From positions 1 to 38,457 of the forward strand of contig CALXLC010000020.1 of assembly GCA_944389095.1 (NCBI GenBank): DNA of 38,457 bases, in the 5' to 3' direction. The position numbers and the translations under genes were made by a program. The notes beneath the pieces were generated by a model. That model saw only the letters and a list, made by a program, of their open reading frames with translations, searched no databases and was not told the origin of the DNA. This DNA comes from an uncultured Alphaproteobacteria bacterium (GTDB taxonomy: Bacteria > Pseudomonadota > Alphaproteobacteria > RF32 > CAG-239). Positions 31,998 through 38,457 of the stretch are shown here, piece by piece (the stretch's first letter is position 1; each line of letters opens with the position of its first letter).

Positions 31998-32831
31998 TTA
32001 TTTCCCCATAAATGCCTTAAGCGCCAGCCCCATCTTGGTCAGCTTGTGGACTCTCGGCTTGGGAGAAATGATTTCCCAGCCGCGCTTTTGCATAATGTCA
32101 AAATAGCGCTTATAAATGTAAGCAATGGCTCTGACCGGCCGCGCAGATTTTTTATCAAGTTTTTTTATCAGTTCAAAAGCGCGGGTATATTCGGCTTGGG
32201 CAACTTTTGCCAGTTCTTCGCGGGCAATGGCCAAATTCTTGTCCACCAGCACGGTAAGCGGATCACGGCTTTTGATGCCGGCCTTTTGCAAAAATTCTTC
32301 CGGAATATAAAGGCGCTGTGCCATGGCGTCTTCTTTGACATCTCGGAGAATATTGGTAATTTGCAGGGCTTTTCCAAGAGAATTGGCAAGCTCGTCAATC
32401 AAAACTTCATCCTTGCACCCGAAAATTCTCAGCGACAGATTACCCGGAACACCGGCAACGCCGCGGCAGTATTGATTGAATTTTTGCAGATTCGGCGCCT
32501 GAAGCGGTTCCGGCACATCCATAGAGATGCTTTCCAGAAGTTTGACGAATTCTTCTTTGGGCAGTTTAAAACGCATGCAGTTTTTATAAATCCGGCGGCC
32601 GATATCTGTCTGCGGCAGTTTTTTATCATAAATGTTATCAAGTTCTTCACGCCAGGCGCCGAGCAGTTCGACTTTCTCTTCGACCGGAGCGTCACCGTCG
32701 ACAATATCGTCAACATGCCGGAAAAAAGCATAAATCGTATACATGGCATTTCGTTTGGCAGAAGGCAGCAACCTCATGCTCCAAAAAAACGAAGTCCCTG
32801 ATTTTTTTACCATTTTCTTGATATTATTCAT
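31998..32831 (-). CDS. hpnD: Presqualene diphosphate synthase
   Basis: HpnD condenses two farnesyl diphosphates to presqualene diphosphate. The 277-residue protein has the squalene/phytoene synthase fold. The first aspartate-rich motif is DDIVD at 41-45, preceded by GTSFFWSMRLLP and YAFFRHV. The second is NILRDVKED at 160-168, followed by RLYIPEE. Its ATG overlaps the hpnC stop as TAATG. It lies between hpnC and hpnE, the usual order of the bacterial squalene pathway. Confidence 0.92.
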   Translation of the reverse strand: MNNIKKMVKKSGTSFFWSMRLLPSAKRNAMYTIYAFFRHVDDIVDGDAPVEEKVELLGAWREELDNIYDKKLPQTDIGRRIYKNCMRFKLPKEEFVKLLESISMDVPEPLQAPNLQKFNQYCRGVAGVPGNLSLRIFGCKDEVLIDELANSLGKALQITNILRDVKEDAMAQRLYIPEEFLQKAGIKSRDPLTVLVDKNLAIAREELAKVAQAEYTRAFELIKKLDKKSARPVRAIAYIYKRYFDIMQKRGWEIISPKPRVHKLTKMGLALKAFMGK

Positions 32832-33691
32832 TACTTGGTCCTAAATTTTCTGCGGGGCAGCCACATCGTCCTCAAACCATGGCCGAAAGCCCTCAGCCAA
32901 TCCCGCCGCGACAGTTTGACATGCCGGCGCAAAACATCACTCTCTTCAATCTTTTTTAACATAGAATTGGTTAAAGAAAAGATAATGCCTGTCTCCGCCC
33001 GCAGCCGCCGGTCCTTTATCAATGCCGGCAAAACCAGAGCATCTTTCAGCAGTCCGCGGCAGCGTCCGCAGATGTCGAGTTTCAGGGCCGTCAATCCCGG
33101 CGTTTCTTTATCCAGACAGACGTCTCGACGGTAAACGCCGTATTTTTCAAGCAAATCGTCCGGCAGATAAGAGCGCCGCAGATTAACGGCGTCGCTTTTC
33201 ATATCCTGCAGGTGATTGACAATCTGCAGCACGGTGCACAAGGCCGCGGCCGGCAGATATGTGGAAGGGCTTTCGTCATGAATGGCCAGCATAAAACGTC
33301 CGACAGGCACGGCCGAATAAGTGCAGTAATCCGTCAGCTGAGCCCATATCTGCAAAGGCGCATTAAGGGCATCCCGGCGAAAAGCTTCCAACAAATCAAG
33401 ATACAGAGAAGCGTCCAGCCGTTCTTGCCGAAACAGGCGCCCCAGAACCGCTGCTTCCGAAAAACCGGCTTCGTTGTCCTGTTTCAAAAAGGTCTGTCTG
33501 GCCAGTTCCAGCCGGTCGTTTTTTTCCTGAGGTGACAAAAACGGTGAATCGGCAATATCGTCGGCAGCCCGGGCGGCGGCATAATAAGCGGCAACCAGCG
33601 GGCGCAGTTCTTTTCTGACAACCCGCCCGACCGGAAAATTTTCGTTTCCGGCATTTTTGCTCTGTTCCTGTTTTATAGAAGATTCAGCCAT
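32831..33691 (-). CDS. hpnC: Hydroxysqualene synthase
   Basis: HpnC turns presqualene diphosphate into hydroxysqualene. The 286-residue protein resembles HpnD in fold but has HpnC-type motifs: [14 protein letters not shown] near 14-27, [12 protein letters not shown] in the first aspartate-rich region, [14 protein letters not shown] in the centre and [20 protein letters not shown] near the second site. ATG 33691 was chosen for its GGAGG upstream; it lies inside the end of trmFO with a 19-base overlap, so translation is coupled. Confidence 0.9.
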   Translation of the reverse strand: MAESSIKQEQSKNAGNENFPVGRVVRKELRPLVAAYYAAARAADDIADSPFLSPQEKNDRLELARQTFLKQDNEAGFSEAAVLGRLFRQERLDASLYLDLLEAFRRDALNAPLQIWAQLTDYCTYSAVPVGRFMLAIHDESPSTYLPAAALCTVLQIVNHLQDMKSDAVNLRRSYLPDDLLEKYGVYRRDVCLDKETPGLTALKLDICGRCRGLLKDALVLPALIKDRRLRAETGIIFSLTNSMLKKIEESDVLRRHVKLSRRDWLRAFGHGLRTMWLPRRKFRTK

Positions 33692-35022
33692 TGTTGCACA
33701 TCCTCCAGAGCCCGCCTGCAATATGCTTCTTTGCGTTCGGCTCCCTTTATTTTGCGAAATTTCCCGTTAGCTGTTCTTTCGCCGCTGATTGTCGGGAAAA
33801 TACCGAAATTAATATTCATCGGCTGAAAGTTTTCAATGTTTGTTTGGTCCTGCAGATGTCCAAGCATTGCGCCGAACGCCGTCGTTTCCGGAGGCGGAAG
33901 AGCCTCTTTCCCGAGAGCCTCGCAAGCGCAGAAATAACCGGCCAGCCAGCCGACGGCGGCGCTTTCGATATATCCTTCGCAACCGGTAATTTGTCCGGCA
34001 AACCGCAGATTCGGGCGGCTCTTCAGACGCAAAAACGCGTCCAGCAGCAGCGGACTTTTGATAAAAGTATTTTTGTGAATGCCGCCCAGCCGGGCAAATT
34101 GAGCATTTTCCAGTCCCGGAATCATTCTGAAAATCCGTTGCTGCTCACCGTATTTAAGCTTGGTTTGAAAACCGACCATGTTGCGCAGCGTATCTTCTTT
34201 GTTGTCCTGACGCAGCTGAACCACGGCATAAGGTTTTTGTCCCGGCGTATGCGGATTCGTCAGTCCGACGGGTTTCATGGGGCCGAAAAGCAGGGTGTCA
34301 GGCCCTCTTTCCGCCATCACTTCAATCGGCAGACAGCCGTCAAAATAAGCAGCTTTTTCAAAATCGTGAAATTCGACTTTGTCCCCTTTTAGCAGTTCTT
34401 CCGCAAAGCGGTAATATTCTTCTTTGGAGAGCGGACAGTTGATATAGTCGTATTTATCTCCCTTGTCATAGCGGGATTGATACCAGGCCTTGCTGAAATC
34501 GATGCTGTCTTTATAGACCACCGGCGCAATTGCGTCAAAAAAGTTAAGCGACTGATAATCAACCGCCTCCAAAATGGAGTTGGTAAGTTTTTCGGACGTC
34601 AGAGGCCCGGTGGCAATAATCCATAAACCGTCCTCGGGGCCGGGAAGCCCGGAAATTTCTTCTTCAACAAAAGAAATCAGCGGATGATTACGGAGGCGGC
34701 GGCTGACTTCCTGCGCAAATCCGTTTCTGTCAACGGCCAGAGCCCCGCCCGCCGGAACTTTGGTCTCGTCGGCGCATTCCATAATCAGAGAACCCGCCAG
34801 ACGCATTTCCTGATGCATCAGTCCGACGGCATTATGGAGATAATCGTCGGAACGCAGCGAATTTGAACATACCAGTTCCGCGCAAAAAGCCGTTTTGTGC
34901 GCCGGAGATGCTTTTCTCGGACGCATTTCATGAATAACCGTCGGAATTCCGCGGCAGGCAAGCTGCCAGGCGGCTTCCGATCCTGCCAGCCCGGCGCCGG
35001 CAATATGTACGGGGTCAACCAT
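33673..35022 (-). CDS. trmFO: Folate-dependent tRNA (uracil-54-C5)-methyltransferase TrmFO
   Basis: TrmFO makes ribothymidine at position 54 of tRNA, using methylenetetrahydrofolate as carbon donor and FAD as reductant. The 449-residue protein has the FAD-binding loop [11 protein letters not shown] at 9-19, the HEMRP motif at 31-35 and C52 in [12 protein letters not shown], which corresponds to one of the catalytic cysteines. The C-terminal [20 protein letters not shown] block matches the family. ATG 35022 has AAGGA six bases upstream. It heads the trmFO-hpnC-hpnD-hpnE unit. Confidence 0.96.
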   Translation of the reverse strand: MVDPVHIAGAGLAGSEAAWQLACRGIPTVIHEMRPRKASPAHKTAFCAELVCSNSLRSDDYLHNAVGLMHQEMRLAGSLIMECADETKVPAGGALAVDRNGFAQEVSRRLRNHPLISFVEEEISGLPGPEDGLWIIATGPLTSEKLTNSILEAVDYQSLNFFDAIAPVVYKDSIDFSKAWYQSRYDKGDKYDYINCPLSKEEYYRFAEELLKGDKVEFHDFEKAAYFDGCLPIEVMAERGPDTLLFGPMKPVGLTNPHTPGQKPYAVVQLRQDNKEDTLRNMVGFQTKLKYGEQQRIFRMIPGLENAQFARLGGIHKNTFIKSPLLLDAFLRLKSRPNLRFAGQITGCEGYIESAAVGWLAGYFCACEALGKEALPPPETTAFGAMLGHLQDQTNIENFQPMNINFGIFPTISGERTANGKFRKIKGAERKEAYCRRALEDVQQWLNLL

Positions 35023-35047
35023 AAAAAATCCTTTCGACAAGACAAGA

Positions 35048-35076
35048 GTTATAATGTTTTTTGCCGCGGTTGTAAA
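35048..35076 (-). promoter_or_regulatory. Promoter of trmFO-hpnCDE
   Basis: On the minus strand TTTACA (35071-35076) and TATAAC (35048-35053) are separated by 17 bases. The leader would be about 19 bases with the AAGGA site inside it. Confidence 0.75.
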
Positions 35077-35108
35077 TAAAAACTTCTTATGATAAGTTGC
35101 GGTTAATG

Positions 35109-35138
35109 TTTGCTATCCGCCATAAAAGCGAATATAGT
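35109..35138 (+). promoter_or_regulatory. Likely promoter of the exported protein-chpT-receiver-cheR unit
   Basis: TTTGCT (35109-35114) and TATAGT (35133-35138) are separated by 18 bases. The leader of about 25 bases has only a weak ribosome binding site. Confidence 0.5.
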
Positions 35139-35169
35139 AAAAAACAGCTGAAGGTATAAGAAGAAAATA

Positions 35170-36336
35170 ATGCCGAATTTTTTAGTCATCGGGCTTTTTG
35201 CCGTTTTTTGCCTGCCGGTTTCCGCGCTTGCCAGCGAGGATGCCGATCCGTTTATTTTTGGCGGGGACGTCAATTATGAAGTCGGCAGTGTCAATGCTTT
35301 GAAAGTTCCTGATGCGCCGCCTCCGGCCGCAAATGCCGTCACCCCGGTTCAAACGCCTGATTTTACGCCGCCGCCGTCAAACGCGGTCAGTGCGCAGGCC
35401 GAAGTTCCCATGCTTCAAAAGCAGACGGAAACCTCTTCCGAAGATACGAAAGAAAGCCGGGACGAACAAACGCCGCTGCCGCTTGAGACCGATGTTGATA
35501 AAAATCAGACTCTGACGGATAACCTGAAAAATGATTCGCCTGCTGCCGACGGTAAAAATCCGTTGTTGCCGAACATTGAAGGCACCTGGGTTGACAAGCT
35601 GTCCGAAGCCAATCCTCTGGCGCTTATCGGCAGCAAAAAAGACGGTAAAACTTCGGATGAAGACGAAAGCGGAGAGGAAAAGGACAGCCTGGAAAGCATG
35701 GTTGACAGCGCCAGAAAATATCGTGGCCGGGGACGCTCCAACGCATCGGTTTTTGACATTTCGGGGATTATGCTGCGCATGTCGCTGAAACAGGTTGACC
35801 GCATTGCCGCAAACCGCGGTTTTCGTAAAATACATGAAAAACTGCAAATTCCCAATTTCATTAAATGGCGCAACGAAGAATACTGTCGAAACCGCGGTGT
35901 CGTCGGTTACGAAAGGGTCCAGGCCTGCGTTCATCAAAAAGCCAAAAAAGACAAGCATGAATATATTCAGGTGACCAAATACGTTAAGTATGATACCAAA
36001 GAAGAAATAGAAGTCACGTTTACCAGCAATTTTACGGACAACAAAGTTTATAAGATTGTCTACAAGAGCATGGCGGCGGCCGTCACCGGCAACAGTCCGA
36101 AGGCGGTTTATCTGCGCAACATCAAGGTTTATGATTTCTGGAAAAAGATTAATCAGAAGTACGGCAATCCGGATAATAAGGAAACCGTTACCTGGGGCCT
36201 GGGCGGCAACAAGCCGTTCCTCAAAGCGCAGACAGGCTACCTGCTTTTGGAAGACCCCATGCTTCAGGAGCTGGATTATACCAGAATGTCCAGAGAAGAT
36301 GCCCGGTATATGAACACGGATTTATACAGTTTTTAG
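35170..36336 (+). CDS. Exported protein of unknown function
   Basis: The 388-residue protein begins with a signal peptide (residues 1-21, cleavage after SALAS or nearby). A low-complexity linker follows up to about residue 180. It is rich in proline, alanine, asparagine, acidic residues and serine. From about 185 to the end there is a folded basic domain with two cysteines in EYCRNRGVVGYERVQACVHQ (239-258), which could form a disulfide. I do not recognise the family. Only 15 bases separate it from chpT, so it is probably in the same transcript as the signalling genes. Confidence 0.75.
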   Translation: MPNFLVIGLFAVFCLPVSALASEDADPFIFGGDVNYEVGSVNALKVPDAPPPAANAVTPVQTPDFTPPPSNAVSAQAEVPMLQKQTETSSEDTKESRDEQTPLPLETDVDKNQTLTDNLKNDSPAADGKNPLLPNIEGTWVDKLSEANPLALIGSKKDGKTSDEDESGEEKDSLESMVDSARKYRGRGRSNASVFDISGIMLRMSLKQVDRIAANRGFRKIHEKLQIPNFIKWRNEEYCRNRGVVGYERVQACVHQKAKKDKHEYIQVTKYVKYDTKEEIEVTFTSNFTDNKVYKIVYKSMAAAVTGNSPKAVYLRNIKVYDFWKKINQKYGNPDNKETVTWGLGGNKPFLKAQTGYLLLEDPMLQELDYTRMSREDARYMNTDLYSF

Positions 36337-36351
36337 AAAAAGGCGGAACAA

Positions 36352-36963
36352 ATGACAACAGAACTTTCGGAAACGGCATTGGCAGAGCTGGTTTGCACTC
36401 GTCTCAGCCATGATATCATCGGCAATATCGGGGCAGTGTCCAATGCGGTTGAACTGCTTGAAGAAGGGGACACGGATTTTATGGATGACATCCATTCAAT
36501 TCTCAAAACCGGATCAGAGGTTTTGTCTGCCCGTCTGAAATTTTTCCGTCTGACTTTCGGGTTGAGCAACGCCAACCTTGAAAAAATTGAGTTGCTGCAA
36601 AAAACGGCGGCAGATTATCTGGCCACGCTCGGCAGCCGCAATTATCCCATAAAGCTTGATTTTGCCCTGACCGATGTCAAATATGCACGATGCGCGTTGC
36701 TTGCAATAATGGTTTTGGCCGACACCATGATACGCGGCGGCAGCATAAAGGTTACGCTGGTCCAGGGCCGCTGGGCGGTCGTTTCGGAGCCGGCGGTTTC
36801 CGCTCCGGAAGAAAAAATCAGCCGGATAAAAAACATTTTGGACGGCAAGATTGAATTGGACGCTCAGTTTGCACCGCTGTTATACCTTTTAAAATACTTG
36901 AAGCAATCAAATATTAATCTTTATGTTTTAAAATCCCCGGCTTTGGGATTTGTGTTTGAGTAG
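36352..36963 (+). CDS. chpT: ChpT-like histidine phosphotransferase
   Basis: ChpT relays phosphate from a hybrid kinase (CckA) to the regulators CtrA and CpdR in alphaproteobacteria. The 203-residue protein has the DHp helix with H20 in RLSHDIIGNIGAVSNAVELL, followed by the second helix of the hairpin and a degenerate ATPase-like domain (about 90-200) that lacks nucleotide-binding boxes. ATG 36352 follows GGCGGA weakly. CtrA and CckA are not in the window. The gene stands directly before a receiver and cheR, so the phosphate target could also be that receiver. Confidence 0.85.
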   Translation: MTTELSETALAELVCTRLSHDIIGNIGAVSNAVELLEEGDTDFMDDIHSILKTGSEVLSARLKFFRLTFGLSNANLEKIELLQKTAADYLATLGSRNYPIKLDFALTDVKYARCALLAIMVLADTMIRGGSIKVTLVQGRWAVVSEPAVSAPEEKISRIKNILDGKIELDAQFAPLLYLLKYLKQSNINLYVLKSPALGFVFE

Positions 36964-36971
36964 GGGGCGCT

Positions 36972-37337
36972 ATGCTTGATTGTATTATTGCTGACGATTC
37001 CAAAATCATGCGGATGCTGTTGTCCAAGATCATGACGAATTTTGGTTTCCGTGTGTCGGAAGCGGAAGACGGGGAAGAATTATTGGAGCTTTGCGCGAAG
37101 GCGACGCCGGATTTGATTATCAGCGATATCACGCTTCCGGCCATAGACGGTTTGGACGTATTGTTCAAGATTCGGGAAGATCGCAAAATCAAACAACCGA
37201 AGTTTATCTTTTGTGCGTCAACGTCTGATATTTCGGTTATTCGTCAGGCATTGGAAGGCGGCGCCGATGATTTTATCATTCGTCCTTTTGACGAAGAAAT
37301 CATAGCCTCAAAACTGGCTATTTTAGGAGTTTTGTGA
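36972..37337 (+). CDS. CheY-like single-domain response regulator
   Basis: The 121-residue protein is one receiver domain. The acidic pair D8-D9 and the phosphate acceptor D52 in LIISDITLP are present, and the switch hydroxyl is in CAST near 81-84. The conserved lysine of the KPF motif is arginine (R104 in IIRPFD), which may change dephosphorylation or activation. It lies eight bases after chpT and is followed by cheR with a GTGA overlap. Without a DNA-binding output it should act by protein contact, either on the flagellar motor or as a phosphate sink. Confidence 0.92.
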   Translation: MLDCIIADDSKIMRMLLSKIMTNFGFRVSEAEDGEELLELCAKATPDLIISDITLPAIDGLDVLFKIREDRKIKQPKFIFCASTSDISVIRQALEGGADDFIIRPFDEEIIASKLAILGVL

Positions 37338-38287
37338 GGATGAGAAAACAGGATTTTGAATTTTTGGTAAATCTTCTGAGGGAGAATGCCGGCTGGAATT
37401 TTGACGAGGAACAATATTTTGTCATAGATAAAAAAATGTCAAGTTTTATCCGGGAAAAAGGCTTTGCCAGCGTAGAAGATCTGGTGGAAGAGCTCAAACT
37501 CGGTTCCCGGCCGCTGATTGCGCAGGTGGTGGAAAGTCTGGCGTTGTCTGATACTTCTTTTTATCGTGATTACGATGTTTTTTCCCGTTTTGAAAACTCC
37601 ATGCTGCCGTTGCTGAGGGAGAATAACCGTGCCACAAAAAAGTTGCGCTTCTGGAGTTTGGGATGTTCTACCGGACAAGAAACTTATTCCATGGCCATGT
37701 GCATCAAAAACAAATTTTTGGGATTGGACGAATGGGATATAGACATTCTCGGCACGGATATTTCCGGAGTAGCGATAGCCAAAGCGCAACGTGGCATTTA
37801 TAATAATTTTGAAACGCAAATGGGGCTGAACATTAAAACCATCTTGCAGTATTTCCACAAAGACGGCGACAATTGGCAGGTAAACGACGATATTCGTTCC
37901 ATGGTGGAATTTCGGCGTTACAACATGTTGGACGACATTACTTTCACAGACAAATTTGAGGTTATTTTCTGCCGCAACGTGCTGCGCTTTTTTACGGAAG
38001 ACAATCAGAGGAAAATTCTGGCAAAATTAAGCCTGCATCAGCCTTTCGGCGGAATTTTGTACCTTGGAAAAAACGAGCAAATTCCCTGTATCGGTGAATT
38101 TTATCAAAAAGTTTCCGGTTACAATTGTGTTTATGAATCGCGCGGGTTGGAAGATGCCAAACCCAAACCGGGCATCAAACCGGAAGAACTTTTGCATTAT
38201 GATGAAGATGACGATTTGCCGAGTTTCAGCCGTCCGAAGGGATTGTTTGGACATCGGCCTTTTGCTTCCGAAGCGTTCAAGAGATAA
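37334..38287 (+). CDS. cheR: CheR-type protein-glutamate O-methyltransferase
   Basis: CheR methylates glutamates of chemoreceptors using SAM. The 317-residue protein has the N-terminal helical domain with LSDTSFYRD at 71-79, the SAM loop LGCSTGQETYSMAM at 109-122, TDIS with D142, and IFCRNVL near 210-218. The C-terminal tail of 45 residues is acidic then basic and is not part of the usual fold. GTG 37334 overlaps the receiver stop; ATG 37340 is an alternative with a wider ribosome binding site spacing. No receptor, cheA, cheB or cheW gene lies in the window. Confidence 0.9.
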   Translation: MRMRKQDFEFLVNLLRENAGWNFDEEQYFVIDKKMSSFIREKGFASVEDLVEELKLGSRPLIAQVVESLALSDTSFYRDYDVFSRFENSMLPLLRENNRATKKLRFWSLGCSTGQETYSMAMCIKNKFLGLDEWDIDILGTDISGVAIAKAQRGIYNNFETQMGLNIKTILQYFHKDGDNWQVNDDIRSMVEFRRYNMLDDITFTDKFEVIFCRNVLRFFTEDNQRKILAKLSLHQPFGGILYLGKNEQIPCIGEFYQKVSGYNCVYESRGLEDAKPKPGIKPEELLHYDEDDDLPSFSRPKGLFGHRPFASEAFKR

Positions 38288-38426
38288 AATACATTAGTTT
38301 AAAAACGATACTTCCGCTCAGGTTATGCCTGTGCGGCTCGCACCAGAAAAGTGGAATACCCACCACCGCCGCTTAAGTTACGCCCCCGCCCGCTGGGCGG
38401 TTTCGTCCAGTGTGCTCAAATGCATG
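38288..38426. other. GC-rich stretch able to fold, possible structured RNA
   Basis: No coding frame of useful length is present. From about 38310 the composition turns clearly GC-rich. Read on the plus strand, CCGCTCAGG/CCTGTGCGG form a nine-pair hairpin with one mismatch at about 38313-38335, GTGG/CCAC a small hairpin near 38350, and CGCCC/GGGCG another near 38390. This recalls a small stable RNA such as 6S RNA, but I cannot identify it. There is no T run, so it is not a plain terminator of cheR. Confidence 0.35.
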
Positions 38427-38455
38427 TTGACACGCACCAAAGATTATGATAAAAT
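38427..38455 (+). promoter_or_regulatory. Strong promoter pointing out of the window
   Basis: A perfect TTGACA (38427-38432) and TAAAAT (38450-38455) are separated by 17 bases. The gene or RNA that it drives lies beyond the right edge. Confidence 0.7.
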
Positions 38456-38457
38456 TA

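Noticed and set aside
1..38457. CRISPR array, insertion sequence or prophage
   Set aside because: No regularly spaced repeats, transposase or integrase motifs, terminal inverted repeats with target duplications, or phage genes were seen by eye.

Overview
The window looks like one chromosomal segment of an alphaproteobacterium of moderate GC, probably from one of the host- or gut-associated lineages with reduced genomes; that lineage guess is inference. The alphaproteobacterial call rests on several things: a ChpT-type histidine phosphotransferase gene (36352-36963), the order nuoN-birA-rnj, an hpnC-hpnD-hpnE cluster, trmFO, a fused molybdopterin-binding/nucleotidyltransferase protein, and ispH close to rnhA. 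No transposase, integrase, phage gene or CRISPR array was seen. Most boundaries carry clear promoters of the TTGACA/TATAAT type and intrinsic terminators.

Layout. 1-720: the tail of an unidentified membrane protein, a terminator, a gap with a perfect palindrome, and tRNA-Lys(UUU) on the minus strand. 719-8160 (+): a small orphan gene, then nuoL-nuoM-nuoN-like genes, birA and rnj, tightly packed and overlapping. 8157-10264 (-): a PhoR-like sensor kinase and an MBL-fold hydrolase. 10369-13056 (+): mutS. 13108-15342 (-): a 744-residue protein of unknown function behind a near-consensus promoter. 15617-16572 (+): rplM-rpsI. 16632-17580: an AT-rich islet with a possible broken gene and a small three-helix membrane protein. 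17597-20457: a guanine-deaminase-like gene, a small membrane-anchored protein, an acetate/acetoacetate CoA-transferase pair and a lipoprotein. 20560-26360: the molybdopterin-binding/nucleotidyltransferase fusion, yqgE, a DsbD/ScsB-type transporter and an unknown protein. 26444-30167 (-): M16 peptidase, ispH, an AlbA_2 (Schlafen-like) protein and rnhA. 30245-30931 (+): elbB. 30918-35022 (-): trmFO-hpnC-hpnD-hpnE. 35170-38287 (+): an exported protein, chpT, a CheY-like receiver and cheR. The window ends in a GC-rich stretch able to fold and a strong outward promoter.

The main observation is the nuoLMN-like trio. All three are recognisable as the antiporter-like subunits of complex I by topology, size and their place before birA and rnj. 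They have nevertheless lost most of the charged or histidine residues that define the proton path, and nuoA-K are not next to them. This suggests an ancestral nuo operon remodelled into a non-pumping or repurposed membrane complex, or one in slow decay. Other points of interest are the AlbA_2 gene between ispH and rnhA, a 16-bp-arm palindrome just upstream of the rplM promoter, an exported protein apparently co-transcribed with chpT-receiver-cheR, and the unidentified 744-residue protein.

How the genes work together: hpnC/D/E would make squalene from farnesyl diphosphate, and ispH supplies isoprenoid precursors. mutS, rnhA and rnj cover DNA repair and nucleic-acid turnover. trmFO and tRNA-Lys belong to translation. 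atoD/atoA handle short-chain acyl-CoA and fit a partly fermentative life, which would agree with a reduced need for a proton-pumping complex I; that last link is inference.
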